NCBI GenBank assembly: GCA_030760725.1
Contig: JASWHV010000013.1
Location: forward strand, 35,250,699 to 35,314,698
Length of the DNA: 64,000 nt
Direction: 5' to 3'
Source of the DNA: Neostapfia colusana
Lineage: Eukaryota; Streptophyta; Magnoliopsida; Poales; Poaceae
Below are positions 11,801 through 23,800 of this stretch, piece after piece. The position numbers and the translations under genes were made by a program. Numbering within the stretch: the first letter of the stretch is position 1; every line of letters starts with the position of its first letter. A model generated the notes under the pieces. That model was not told the DNA's origin, searched no databases, and saw only the letters and a list, made by a program, of their open reading frames with translations.

Positions 11801-14800
11801 GGTATTCTCTGTTCTGCAAGATAATATTTTACCCCTTACGCGACTGCTTCCTTGACAGACTTCATCATCTGTTCCATGTAACCCTTCATCTCACTTTTCA
11901 AAACATACTCCGTAGGGTAGACGTGATATGACATTGTTAGCAAGAATAATATGGAAAACAACAAGATTATCCCTATCAACTACTACGCAATGATGGTGGA
12001 ACTCACAAAGCAATGGGTCGAGTCTTACCAAGCTCTTACAAGTTTCTTACCATAACAAGGCAAAGGATACCTGGACGACGTGATTCAACGATTGTAAGGG
12101 TCAAAAACTTGTGCTGTTCGAAACGATGAATGTGGAGTTTGGATGGCCAAATATGTGAGTAGCACACAATTCAATAACAGATAGTAATGCTGAATAAATG
12201 TCCAAACACTTGTCCTAGTTGCTGGCCTACTCGTGTCTATCTCAGATGTTATGGACAAGACAACAAGAAGTATGAATGATAAGGACAATAATTGAGCAGG
12301 AACAATTGCACCAAAAGGCAAAATAACACCCAAGTTTTGATATTTGTGCTCCTATTCACAAATTTTCTTTTCTTTGATTTTTTATATCTGTCATGAAATT
12401 AAGAGCACTACTATACACGTCGTACAAATTTCAGCTCACTTGAAAAAAAAGTTGTGGCCAACAGAAACTCTATGTTTCCTTATGATTATTGTTGAGCCTT
12501 TAGATGCCAAATAATCAATCTTCTAAAGTGAATTTGGGCAATGTAATTTCACCCAATGCCAAGGTTATGACTGTTTTAAGGCTGCACCACAAGATTATGT
12601 TTTTGGTGGAGCTGAATTAGAAACAGTGGTGAGAAAAAATTGGACATGATGGTGGCAACATGTGGGATGGAATGCGTATATCAAGGAGGATAAACTCACG
12701 TAATATGTGATGAAAACTGAAGAACAAGGATAACCCTAGCACAATGAATAGTATATGGTGATCGATTTGATAATGATTGTGGCAGCTAGGGTTTCGATGG
12801 AACACAGCGGATGGAATAACAAAGTATGAAACAAAACACGATTAAACCAGCAACAAAGCACGAACTAGGACACAAATTCAACACTATGGACTCCAAAACA
12901 GAATTGTGCAAAAGGCTAAACGTGGTCTAGGATGGGAAAACCTATGACTATAATATTCTTTTGGGCTTTTTTGTGGACGATAGGACGAGTTCGAGATAAA
13001 CAAAACTAAGGGAAGACGAACTTGACTGTGTGTAAAAGCCCAAGAAAGTGACTTGCAACAAAATGTTCATCACCTCACAACACCACAGCGCATGTGGTGG
13101 ATATCTCATGAACACTTATGAAGAGCAAGTAAACACCATCGAAAGGGTGATTAGAGGGGAAAGTCCTAACTTCCAAAAGTAGGAGTCATACACATAAACA
13201 TGAAAGGTTGAGCTCACCCCTAGACCTTAAATAGTCTTGGAAAGACTCAGACCAAATTTCATGCAAATCCAAGCCTTTTGAGGCAGTTTTGGAGGCATTT
13301 GAAAAAAGGGCCAATTTGAATGCAAATTCAAATTGCAGCCAATTTCATCACTTGAATTGAAAAGTTGACTTCATATTCAAACTCAACATATTTTCTGAGT
13401 TAGTCCACCAATTTTCATCCTCATTGGAGTTCATCTTGTTGGGAGCTAAATTTGCATTAATTCAAATTTGAATTTCAAATTCAAATGGGCAGCAAATTTA
13501 GCCAAACCAATTTCAGTTGAGGAAATCAAATTCAAAGCATAACTTTATGGCTAAGTCTTTCATTCAATTGTGAGTAGCTGGGATCTTTTCAGTGAAACAG
13601 AAATGAAAAATAGAAAAGAATTAGAGGGGAGGGACCCACTTGTCAGTAGCCATCACACCAAAGTCTTCTGTTTCATTCACTCGAACACTGGGCGTGTGCG
13701 CGCAATCTCCTGACGCCGGCGCCCGACCGCCTTAGCACCAGGCCAGCTCCTGCTTCGGGGTGGGAGGTGGCTCAACAGGTATTGCGTTCTCCACTACCCT
13801 CGGTTGGCTATAAAAGGCATGAGACCGGCCAGCGAGCTTCGTTTTCGAGTACATCCGTAAACTGCCGCCTAGCCGCCCGGGTTCAGATCCAGTGCAAACC
13901 AAGCTATGATCTTCCTCTGCCCTCCACGACCATAGCAAAGCGGAGCGCTAGCTTGTCCGCAAGCTCACCGCGCAGACTGTTTCAAGGTTCGACCCTCGTG
14001 CGTAAAGAATTTTCCATTTTAGGATTGGAAGCTCATTTCGGGACCCAATTAGGTTTAGGATAAATTCTGGAGGATCGTTGTGTGGGAGGGCAAACGGAGC
14101 TTAGAAAGGGCATCTAGAGGTTCTTGCGCCCCTCCTCGATCGAAAACCCGAAAGAAATCACCGCCGGAACCCTAGGTTCATCGAGGAACAGCTCGGCGGA
14201 AGTGGGGGTCGCCGGTGAGGTCCGGTTTGCCAGCTGTTTCGGTTCCAACTGAGGTCGTGCCGAGCTTTCTGAGGTTTCCCTGGACGTGGTGACGCGATTA
14301 GCGCGTGAAAGGGGTGCTCAGAAGGACGGGAACGCGTTGCCGATGTGGCACAGAGACATAGCGCTCGTCGCCGGCGAGCTACGGCGATTAGCCGGCGGCA
14401 TCATGGTGTCCAGTGTGTTCAGCGTCCAAAGTTACATGGGGGCGGCAAGTCTCACCGTCGCCGGCGAGCTAGGTCGCCGTGAACGCCGACCTTGCCAGAG
14501 CTCCGGCGGCTCAGGGCGGCGGCGTCGCGAGGTAGACGAAGGCGTGGGTCCCACGTGTCAGCCACTGAGCTAAACACGTGCACGCACGGTTAGTTTAATT
14601 TAAACGGGTGGGCCCCGCTGTCAGTCACCGGTTAAGCACGGGAGGAGATTTTCTGTAGGAAAATAATTCAGGAATCAGCCCAAACTTTAGAAATTCATAA
14701 CTTTGGTTAGAAGTGTCCAAATCCAGCGAACCAAATTTTATTGGATTCAGCTCTTCGAGTACTATCCAGCAAAACAAGTTTCAACTTATGAAACTTAATA

Positions 14801-17800
14801 TTTTTCCAGAATTAATTTCTTAAATGTTAAACTGTTAGGAATTTTATCTGGAGAATTACTTTATGAAAAATTCTGAAATTTGGCTGGGAGGTTCATTGGA
14901 AAATACTTGAGTCACAGGAAAAGATTCAGATCCATACAAGTTAATTTAGTCCCCCTAATGTTGTGATTAAGTTAACTGCCCTCAGAAAATAGAAAAATGT
15001 ACATAAACATTTTTCAGATTTTCTTAAATCTTCTTTAGGGCATAACTCCATTTAGAATGCTTCAAATGACATGAAACCAATTCAATTAGAACCCCCTCAA
15101 ACTCTGGTTTCCAGAAAGTAATGGTTGGAGCCATGAAAATCCCTGGAAATCCTTAGAGACTCTACTAATGACCAAATAGGCTTTTATTTGTACAGAGCTC
15201 AAATGAACTTTGTTCCAGATGAAACTTGGTCAAGACTCTGGTTAGGACCCTACCAAGACACCATAAAAATTTGAGATCCAAAGGGGAGGGCTAGCTATAG
15301 TTATGGTCTTTACATAGTCATTTCTAAACATTGCATTTAAATTGACATGTAGTATATTGCTTACGTGTAGTCGCTGAAGGCGAAGAAACTCCGGAACAAC
15401 TGGACTTTCTTATTTCAGACAAAGCCCTAACATCTGACCAGCAGCAACAAAGCAGGCCCTGGTTTGCATTAATCAATTTTACAAAGTTTTGCTTTATGTA
15501 TACTTAGTATGAGGTATGTATGTGCATTAGGTGTAGGATGGATGAAACCCAAGTGCATAACCAAAATTTTCCTACAATAGTGAGGGTAGTATCTAAGTCC
15601 TTGAGTAGACAGGTTATGCTTAATGTTCATAAAACTTCGGTACAAGTCGAGTAGTTGGAATCTACTCGCGAGTATAGGAGTCGGGGCACACGGGATTAGT
15701 TCGAGTGATGTGAGATCACTTTAGTAAGAAAATGAGACTAGGCAGGGGCTAGGGCGCAGCAAGAGGAAGTCTTGTGGGCGCAGCGCTGTCCGTATCGATA
15801 GAGGACCGATACGTGTGTGGCCCCTCTGAACAAGTATTGAACGTACCGAAGGCATATCAGATATATGGGCCCCGATAAAACCGATGTAACCTATACCTCC
15901 GGGCGTCGAGGCATAACGCACCGATTTATAGGTGTAGGTTGAGGGCAGCAAGGTGGAAATCTGCTAACGGGCATAGAGAGATGCTCCGTGTAGGGAACCT
16001 CCTGCTCGTTTCGGTGCGACCGGTTTGATGTTTGGGCTGTTTGGTGAAAGGTTGCCCCATACGACATCAGTGGAGCGTGCTGTGTGCAGCTCCGAGTATG
16101 GGTGTACGTGACGTGCTATTTGGGTATCCCTGAAGGTGTATATCGAGTCGATTTGCCGTCCCTCACGGTGATGAGTACCGCTTGTTCACTGAGTCATGAC
16201 GTATGTCGAAGTGTGCGGTCGACACTTCCCCCGGGCCTGCACTGGGCAGCCCGCGGAGGTTCTTTTTTCGGAGGGGCTAGTTCCTAGCGGAGAGCTTGTG
16301 CGGATGGAACGAGTTAGTAAGAGCTTGACACGACGAGTTTTACGTGGTTCAGGCCGCCGGAGTGTAAAACCCTACGTCCACGGCGAGCTATGGAGCTCGC
16401 TGTATTGCTTGCTGCTCCGGGCCGGAGGCCTGAGCTTGGGGGTGAGTTACAGCTTGAGAGTGTATGGCTAGCGTGTGAGTTGCAAAATGCGAACCCCTGC
16501 TATCGACGCCTACCCGAGCCTTTTATAGTCCAAGACTCGGGCGGCTTACAAGGGGAGCCGGGACCCGACAGGTGGTCCCGGGAAGATTGTCTATTATCTA
16601 CCGTATCTGCAGTTATGCCGGTAGTTGTCTCTGGCCGAAGGCTTCTGAGTCTTCATCTTGCCGCCCTGCCCATGCCGCATGCCAGTCGTAGCGGTTGATG
16701 ACGGCGCAGGCGGCATGGGTTGTCTTGTCGCGATGTTTATTGGCTGACAGGTTCTGACACCGCGCGCCAGTCTGTGATGCGACTGGGCGCAACGGCACCT
16801 GACAGGCGCGTGCTCCGCGTTTCTGTGTCTTGGGAAGACGCGGGCCTTGAATACCTTGTACGGGCAAGGTATGGGGCGTATTTACGCCCGCTGCCTATCA
16901 CTCGGGGCAGGCAGCGTCGCTCTGCTGCCACGTGGCGGGCCCAGAGCCCTTCTCAGAGAAGAGAAGGGTCAGTCCCGCGGGGCACGTGGCGCCTTCGGAC
17001 CTCTCTCCCGCGGAGGGGGAGGCTCGGCTTCTGCTGGCCACGTGGCGGGCCCGGAGCTCTCCTCTAAGGAGAGGGAGGTCCGGCCCCGCTGGACACGCGG
17101 CGTCTTCGGACCTCTCTCCCACGGAGGGGGAGGTCCAGCTTCTGTATGCCACGTGGCGGGCCCGGAGCTCTCCTCTGAGGAGAGGGAGGTCCGGCCCCAT
17201 CGGACGCGTGGCGCCTTCGGAGCTCTCCCTGCGGAGAAGGGCGAGTTCCTTAGGCATTTTACCCTGTGCGCGGGGGTACCCCATATCTCAGGTACCGACA
17301 GTGGCCCCTGGGCCCATCTCGGGGGAGATAGCGAGCCCGAGGTGGGACCTCCGTCTCTTCCGATCCGCGCACTTTCTCTAAGTCCCGAATTGACCGCTGC
17401 CGGAGCACAAACAGCCACGGGATCGTGGGAGCGCGCGCTCACTTGATGGTTGCTTTTACTGCGGCGGTTCCCAAGACTGCCGCTTCTGCACGTTGCAGCG
17501 CTTTCTTCGGGAACCGTCGAAGTGCCTTGCCGGCTCATCTTCTTAGGAGACTGACTCCTTGCCCCCACCGCTTCAGTTAGGCGGCTTGGGCCCACCCGTC
17601 ATCGGCATTCGGTCTAGGAACCGAAGCGGTTGCCGGTGCGGGATATTCGAAGAGTTCCGAATCGCTTGGAATTGCACCGGGAAGCTTTTTAGAGGGGGTC
17701 TTACCCACATTGCAGCTTCCCTTCGCATTTCTCAGCGTTTCTTCTCGGACTCTTGTGCTTTTGCTCTCTTGCCTTTGAGTTCTCCCTTGCCATGGCTTCC

Positions 17801-20800
17801 AACCTGCTGCCAGAGAAGAAACGCACTCGATCTCCTCCAGCAACGGCGTCGGTGCCAAGTCGGGATTCTGGGGTGCCTGACACTCCCTCCGGTGGCGACT
17901 CGAAGAGGCCCCGGGTTGATGCGCTGGGGGAAGCCTCTGGGGCGTCCCCTGTTCTGCCAGTCCAAGTGACCGCGGAGCGGCCGTCGGCGACGGTAGCGGG
18001 CTCTGGAAGTCCTACCCCGGCTCGGAAGTCGGGGTTCAGAGCCCGCTAGAGTGTCCGCGCTTCCCGGCCTTCCCCGTCTGGCGGGGAATCTGTGCCGCTG
18101 CGCTCGGAGCCAGGGGCAACTGCCGCGGCCCCCAGGCCAGCGCGAACTTCTCCTGTTCCGGTGTGCCCGGATTTCACGGCGGCATCGTCTCTTCCTGCCG
18201 AGACGGCCACCGCGGCCCCCGAGCCAGCGCAGGTTGACCCTGCAGTAGGCGGCCTGGCCTCTTCTCCAGCACCGCCTTCCCCGGCTCGTCCCTCTCCTCA
18301 GGTCAAGGAGCCAGAAGCTGAAGAGAGCCCGGCTGGCCAGGCTGCCAGAGCCGCGGAGCCAGCTTCTCCTGATCGGCGTCTCGTCTCAGCTGCTGGTGCG
18401 TCGGCTCTTCTTGTGGACAAGGTAATGGAGGAGGTCGGGGGGACTGCCCCAGCCTCTATTGCTCCATTGCCTCTGGCGGACGCCTTCGCGCTTGCCGAGT
18501 CGAGCGTCCGGCAGGTCTTGGCTGCACTAGGGCGCGAGCGGGAGGAGTATACGGTTGAACGGGACCGCGAAGGTTAAGAGTGAGATCGACTCCAGGTGGG
18601 AGTTTCTCGACTTCAGGGAAGCGCTCGTCGATCGGATGAAGCGGGCTGTCGACCGCATGGACACCCAATCGCGGCGGATCAACAGGGAGGCCCTGGAGGC
18701 ACACGCTCGGGCCGAAGAGAGCCTCTCTGCTGCTGTGGAGATACAGCAGCGGTTGGAGCGCCGTGAACTCGCCGTTGAGGAACGGGAGCGTTCCATGGCA
18801 GCTGAGGCGGAGAGGGTCGCCGCGCAGCTGGCTACGGGCGAGGATGACCTTCGAGCTCGGATGGAGGAGCTGGAGATCCTGAAAGCAGACCTTGACTTGA
18901 GGGAGGAACAGGTCTCCCGTGATCGCCGGGCGGTCTTGGACCGGGAGTTGACCGCCGACTTCAAGGCCGCTGAGTTGGAGCGGCTCGCCAAGATTCTCCA
19001 CCTTCGGGAGAGCTCCCTGGCGGCCAAGGAGAAGGAATTCTCTGAGAGGAACCTGGAGGCTCTGCAGGCGGCCCGCCGCGAGGTGGAGGAGCTCTCAGCC
19101 TTGCGGTCCTCCGAGGCTCTTGCGGTCTCAAGCTTCGTGGATCGAGCCGGGTCCGCCCTGATCCCTTTTGGCTTCAGTCCGGTGAGGGCCGCGACTCCCG
19201 CATTGAAGGTGGCGGAGGTGATCCCTGCGTTGGAGTCGATCGGCGCCAAGCTGGACAGACTCGACTCGGTGGTCGCCAGCGAGCTTGAGGCCAAGGGCCG
19301 CGGCTTAGCTTTAGAGGTCGTCTCGCATGTGCTGGCAAGCTTCAAGAGCCGTGATCCCTCTTTTTCGCTAGAGCCAGCGAGAGAGGGCCCAGCCGCGGAG
19401 CGGGAGGAAGCTGCCAGGGCTGAAGTCGAGGATGTGGCCGCCCTTGTAGCCGCAAGGTTCCGGCGAGAGCCGGGAGGTCCTTAGGACTTGTTTCTCCCTT
19501 TTTATCGAGTCTGTAGTCCAGCTCATGGAGCCTTGCTTAATTTGACTCTCTTGGATACTTGTGTCTGTGATGCTTTTTCTCTCCTTCTTGGCTTTGCCTG
19601 GCTGAGTCCTTAGCTCCGCAAGGTATTCAGAGGCCATTTTCAATCTCGGAGCCTTGCACAGACACCTTCCCCGGGTCCTAACCGTGTTAGGGGCCCCCGG
19701 AGGTCTCCGGATCTCGCCCTATGGGGAGCTCCAGATCTGCCTGCCACGTGGCGGGTCCGGAGCTCCTTCCTAAGAGGCGGGAGCTCTGGGCCCGCTGGAC
19801 ACGTGGGGCTCCCGGGTCCCGCCCCTGCTGGAGGGGCAGGTCCCGGTCCTTCCAGTCCCAGGCCGGAGTAGCTGGTAGCTCCTTTCCCCCCGCTTCATGC
19901 AGTCCCTGTTGCTGTAACCTGGAGGTCCTGCACACAGGCAGAGGAAACGTAATTCTCCTCGGGGGGTCCTCCCCTCCCGTCTCCTAGTCTTATCCGTCTT
20001 ATGACCCTGATCCGCTATACGGGGCCTGGGCAATTCTGTGCACGAGGCGCCGGAGCTCCGGCTCCCTCCGAGGTCCGGGTATGGCCGTCCGATCCCTAGT
20101 ACCGGGCCATGCGCTGGGGAAGCAGAGTGCACGCGCTTTGGGTTCATGACCAGGCAAATCGGACGTACTCCCCTGGACCTCCGGAGGGCAGGATGCGCAT
20201 GCTTTGGGATCTGGGCCGGCTAAGCTGGATACGCACCCTGGACCCCCCATGCACAACGCTGGCCTTTCCTGGAGGTAACCAACTGGCACCGCAACACCTG
20301 ACTGGGGGAGGCCCGAGAGACTCACTCGGCCATCGGCAGGTGCCTCAAGCGCAGCCGCCTTCGGTAGGATAGCAAATGCCGACTATGGATGAGCGCGGGA
20401 GAGGGGGAGCTAGATGTACGATGAACATACAGAGATAGTGCGATCATAAAAATTAATGCATAATTTAAATGAGCGCATGAGAAAGAGCTAAGTAGAACAG
20501 GGCTCTGTATTCGTATCCATAGGTGGAGTTCTGGCTGTACAGGGAGGCAATGTTCCGCCTTGTCTTTAAGGGAAGCAAGACTCTACGCGCTTAGGGTCGG
20601 AACCAGGCTAAACTGGACGTAGTCCTGTACCGTCCCTTGAGACTTAGCTGCCCCAAGCGCTGTTCCTAAATTCTATGGGATCTTTTATAGAAGGGAATAA
20701 CCCTGTCCTACTGATGCTCAGGAAGTAGGACTTACAGTGTTGCTCCATGGCAAGGATTTTTGGGAACGGATCCCACTCTCGGTTGAAAGGCATGTGTACT

Positions 20801-23800
20801 TGGGGTGGCAGCTTTCGTGATTCGGAAGGGACCTTCCCTGCTGGGGGAGAGCTTATGGGTCCTTCTTGGAATAGAGCGTGCCGCTTCACCAGGTTGCCCT
20901 CCTGCAGGCCCCCGACGCGTTTGGTTCTTTGGCGGTAGTGCTTAGAGCATTAGCCGAGACCGTGCGTTGCGGGGTGTTCGCTACAGCCGAGTCTTGTCGA
21001 TGAGGTTGTAATCTTCGCGCTGGATCAGGTCCTGCGCAGCTTCTCCTGGGGGCCCCCGGGGAGTTCTCCCCTTCTGGCTAAGGCCTTCAAGGGGTAGGTA
21101 GGCCCAGGCTCGTCTTGGATGACCTAAGGCGTGTTCCCCCTCTGGCAAGGCCTTCAAGGGATTGACAGACCTTAGGCGGCCCCCGAGAGGTATGTTCGAG
21201 GCACGGAGGCGCGCCGCAGTTGGCTAACGCCCTGTCCTGTCACCGTCGGAACTGGAGTCCTCACCGTCATGCACTGTCTTTATGACACACTGAGGCTCCT
21301 GGAACCCCACCTGGTGGGTAGCAGTGACTGGGGCATCGACCTTCTGTTTGCCATCCCTCTGAGGGTAGGGCGGCGCTTCAGCCCTCTGCTGTCTCCCTTT
21401 GCGGAAGCGCTCTGCGAGCCTCTGGATCTCCCAGCACTCGGCAGCAGTATGGTTGCAGGTGCCATGCACGGGGCATAGCCCGCCTTGGCCACTGTCTGGG
21501 GCCGGTGATTGCCGCTGCCTTTTGTTGGGGCGTGGCCCCCGAGCTCCACTGGTCGTTGCAGCTGCGGCGACGGGGGCCGTGAATGGTGACTTCATCTTGC
21601 CACCCCCCGGTTCTTGGTCTTCTTGCCACCCCCATAGGCAGCAGCACCGGACCCGGGCTGTCCTCCTGACTCGGAGGTCGGCAGAGCGTGCCAGTTCCGC
21701 CCTTCAGCTGCTCTGGCGCACTTGTCCGCCAGGCTGAAGAGCTCCGAGACATCGCGGACCTCTCTGGTCGCGAGCTTCTCAAGCATTTTCTCGTCCCGGA
21801 CACCCTGTCGGAATGCCACCACCACTGAGGTACTTTGGATATGCTGGATGGTGTTGCGTACCTGAGAGAACCGCTGGATGAAAGAGCGCAGCGACTCCCC
21901 AGGTTGTTGCTTGACGGCGTGGAGGTCAAGCTCCGTGCCGGGACGGGTGTAAGAGCTGCCGAAGTTGGCGATGAACTGCCGGCAGAGCTCTCCCCAGGAG
22001 GTTATGGACCCCTGAGGTAGATTCATGAGCCAAGACCGAGCTGGGCCGGTCAAGGCGACGGGGAAGTAGTTGGCCATGACAGCCTCATCCCCTCCTGCAG
22101 CAAGTACGGCGGTGGAGTAGATCTGGAGGAACTCCGCTGGGTTGACGCTACCGTCGTACTTCTCGGGCAGATGCGGGCGAAACTTGCGTGGCCACCTTGC
22201 GAAGCGAAGGTGGGGTGCAAGGGCCGCACATCCTGCACCTGCTGCTGCAGGTACTGGCGCTGCGAACGTTTGGTTCGCACCTGGCACCGCGTATCCCGGC
22301 ATGGGCAAGGCTGCACCATAGGCCGGGGCCGCTACTTGCGGCACATATAGCTGTGGCATATGCTGCACAGCATATGCCTGAGGCAGGGCTCGCGTGGCGA
22401 AGGCCTGCCCTTCTGGTTGTGTCGAGGCCGACGACATGCTGTCGCCTGCCTCATGGCTGCAACGCCTCTCTCGGCGTCGCTCGAGGTACACCCGGGCGTC
22501 CTGGCCCAAGTGGCACCGTTCCAGTTTCCTTCGCAGGTCCGTCGACAGGAGCCTGGAGGAGCTGGAATCTGCCGTCAGCCCGTCAACCGTGGGTGTGCGC
22601 GTCAGCGACACAGCCGGTTGTCCTGGGCGCCGTCCTCGCCGAAACCGAGGGTTCGCGGCGGCGACGACGAGGCGGTCCACCTCATGGACCCATTGCTGGG
22701 TCGCTGAATGGGGCGCATCCCCCGCAGGTGGGTTGCGCAGCAGCGCTCTTGCTGCAGCTAGCGCACCTCCATGGTGTACGCTCAGCGCTGCAGAAGATCT
22801 CACACTGGTCTGGGCCTGCATAGCCAAAGTCGGCGTTGCCGGAGTCGGCTGCTGGCTACCAGCTTGTGCCGACACACTCCGTCCTGAGTGTGTCGACATG
22901 TACTCCCTAGTGGTCACGGTTCGCCGTGAACGCGGAGGGGGAGAGTTTGCCGCTGAAGGAAGCTTGGTCATCTTCATCGGCGGAAACTCGTTGCGCTAGG
23001 AGAAAAGCCCCCTACCTGGCGCGCCAAATGTCGAAGTGTGCGGTCGACACTTCCCCCGGGCCTGCACTGGGCAGCCCGCGGAGGTTCTTTTTTCGGAGGG
23101 GCTAGTTCCTAGCAGAGAGCTTGCGCGGATGGAACGAGTTAGTAAGAGCTTGACACGGCGAGTTTTACGTGGTTCAGGCCGCCGGAGCGTAAAACCCTAC
23201 GTCCACGGCGAGCTATGGAGCTCGTTGTATTGCTTGCTGCTCCGGGCCGGAGGCCTGAGCTTGGGGGCGAGTTACAACTTGAGAGTGTATGGCTAGCGTG
23301 TGAGTTGCAAAATGCGAAACCCTGCTATCGACGCCTACCCGAGCCTTTTATAGTCCAAGACTCGGGCGGCTTACAAGGGGAGCCGGGACCCGACAGGTGG
23401 TCCCGGGAAGATTGTCTATTATCTACCGTATCTGCAGTTATGCCGGTAGTTGTCTCTGGCCGAAGGCTTCTGAGTCTTCATCTTGCCGCCCTGCCCATGC
23501 CGCATGCCACTCGTAGCGGTTGATGACGGCGCAGGCGGCATGGGTTGTCTTGTCGCGATGTTTATTGGCTGACAGGTTCTGACACCGCGCGCCAGTCTGT
23601 GATGCGACTGGGTGCAACGGCACCTGACAGGCGCGTGCTCCGCGTTTCCGCGTCTTGGGAAGACGCGGGCCTTGAATACCTTGTACGGGCAAGGTATGGG
23701 GCGTATTTACGCCCGCTGCCTATCACTCGGGGCAGGCAGCGTCGCTCTGCTGCCACGTGGCGGGCCCGGAGCCCTTCTCAGAGAAGAGAAGGGTCAGTCC

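Larger units (their letters stand above)
16204..17300 (-). repeat. 3' LTR of the Tat-like element
   Basis: 1097 bp. The minus-strand TATA box (TATAAAA) is at 16521-16527. The G-box minisatellite (16929-17260) lies upstream of it in U3. Immediately internal is a purine-rich GGGCCCAGGGGCCAC tract, the probable polypurine tract. Confidence 0.93.

Noticed and set aside
16929..17260. CRISPR-like regular repeats
   Set aside because: Tandem minisatellite without unique spacers, inside a eukaryotic LTR.
16847..17595. Several overlapping open frames on both strands in the Tat LTR (for example 16847-17446 and 16969-17595)
   Set aside because: They are created by the GC-rich 55-bp repeat having no stops in several frames; the peptides are repeat translations and lie in U3.
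18527..19345. 272-codon minus-strand frame, Ser/Arg/Ala-rich
   Set aside because: Exact shadow of the plus-strand coiled-coil ORF; composition is the reverse-complement artefact of Glu/Arg/Leu codons.
22188..22999. Plus-strand frames of about 200 codons opposite the Tat gag
   Set aside because: No family features; the minus strand has recognisable capsid motifs, so these are shadows.
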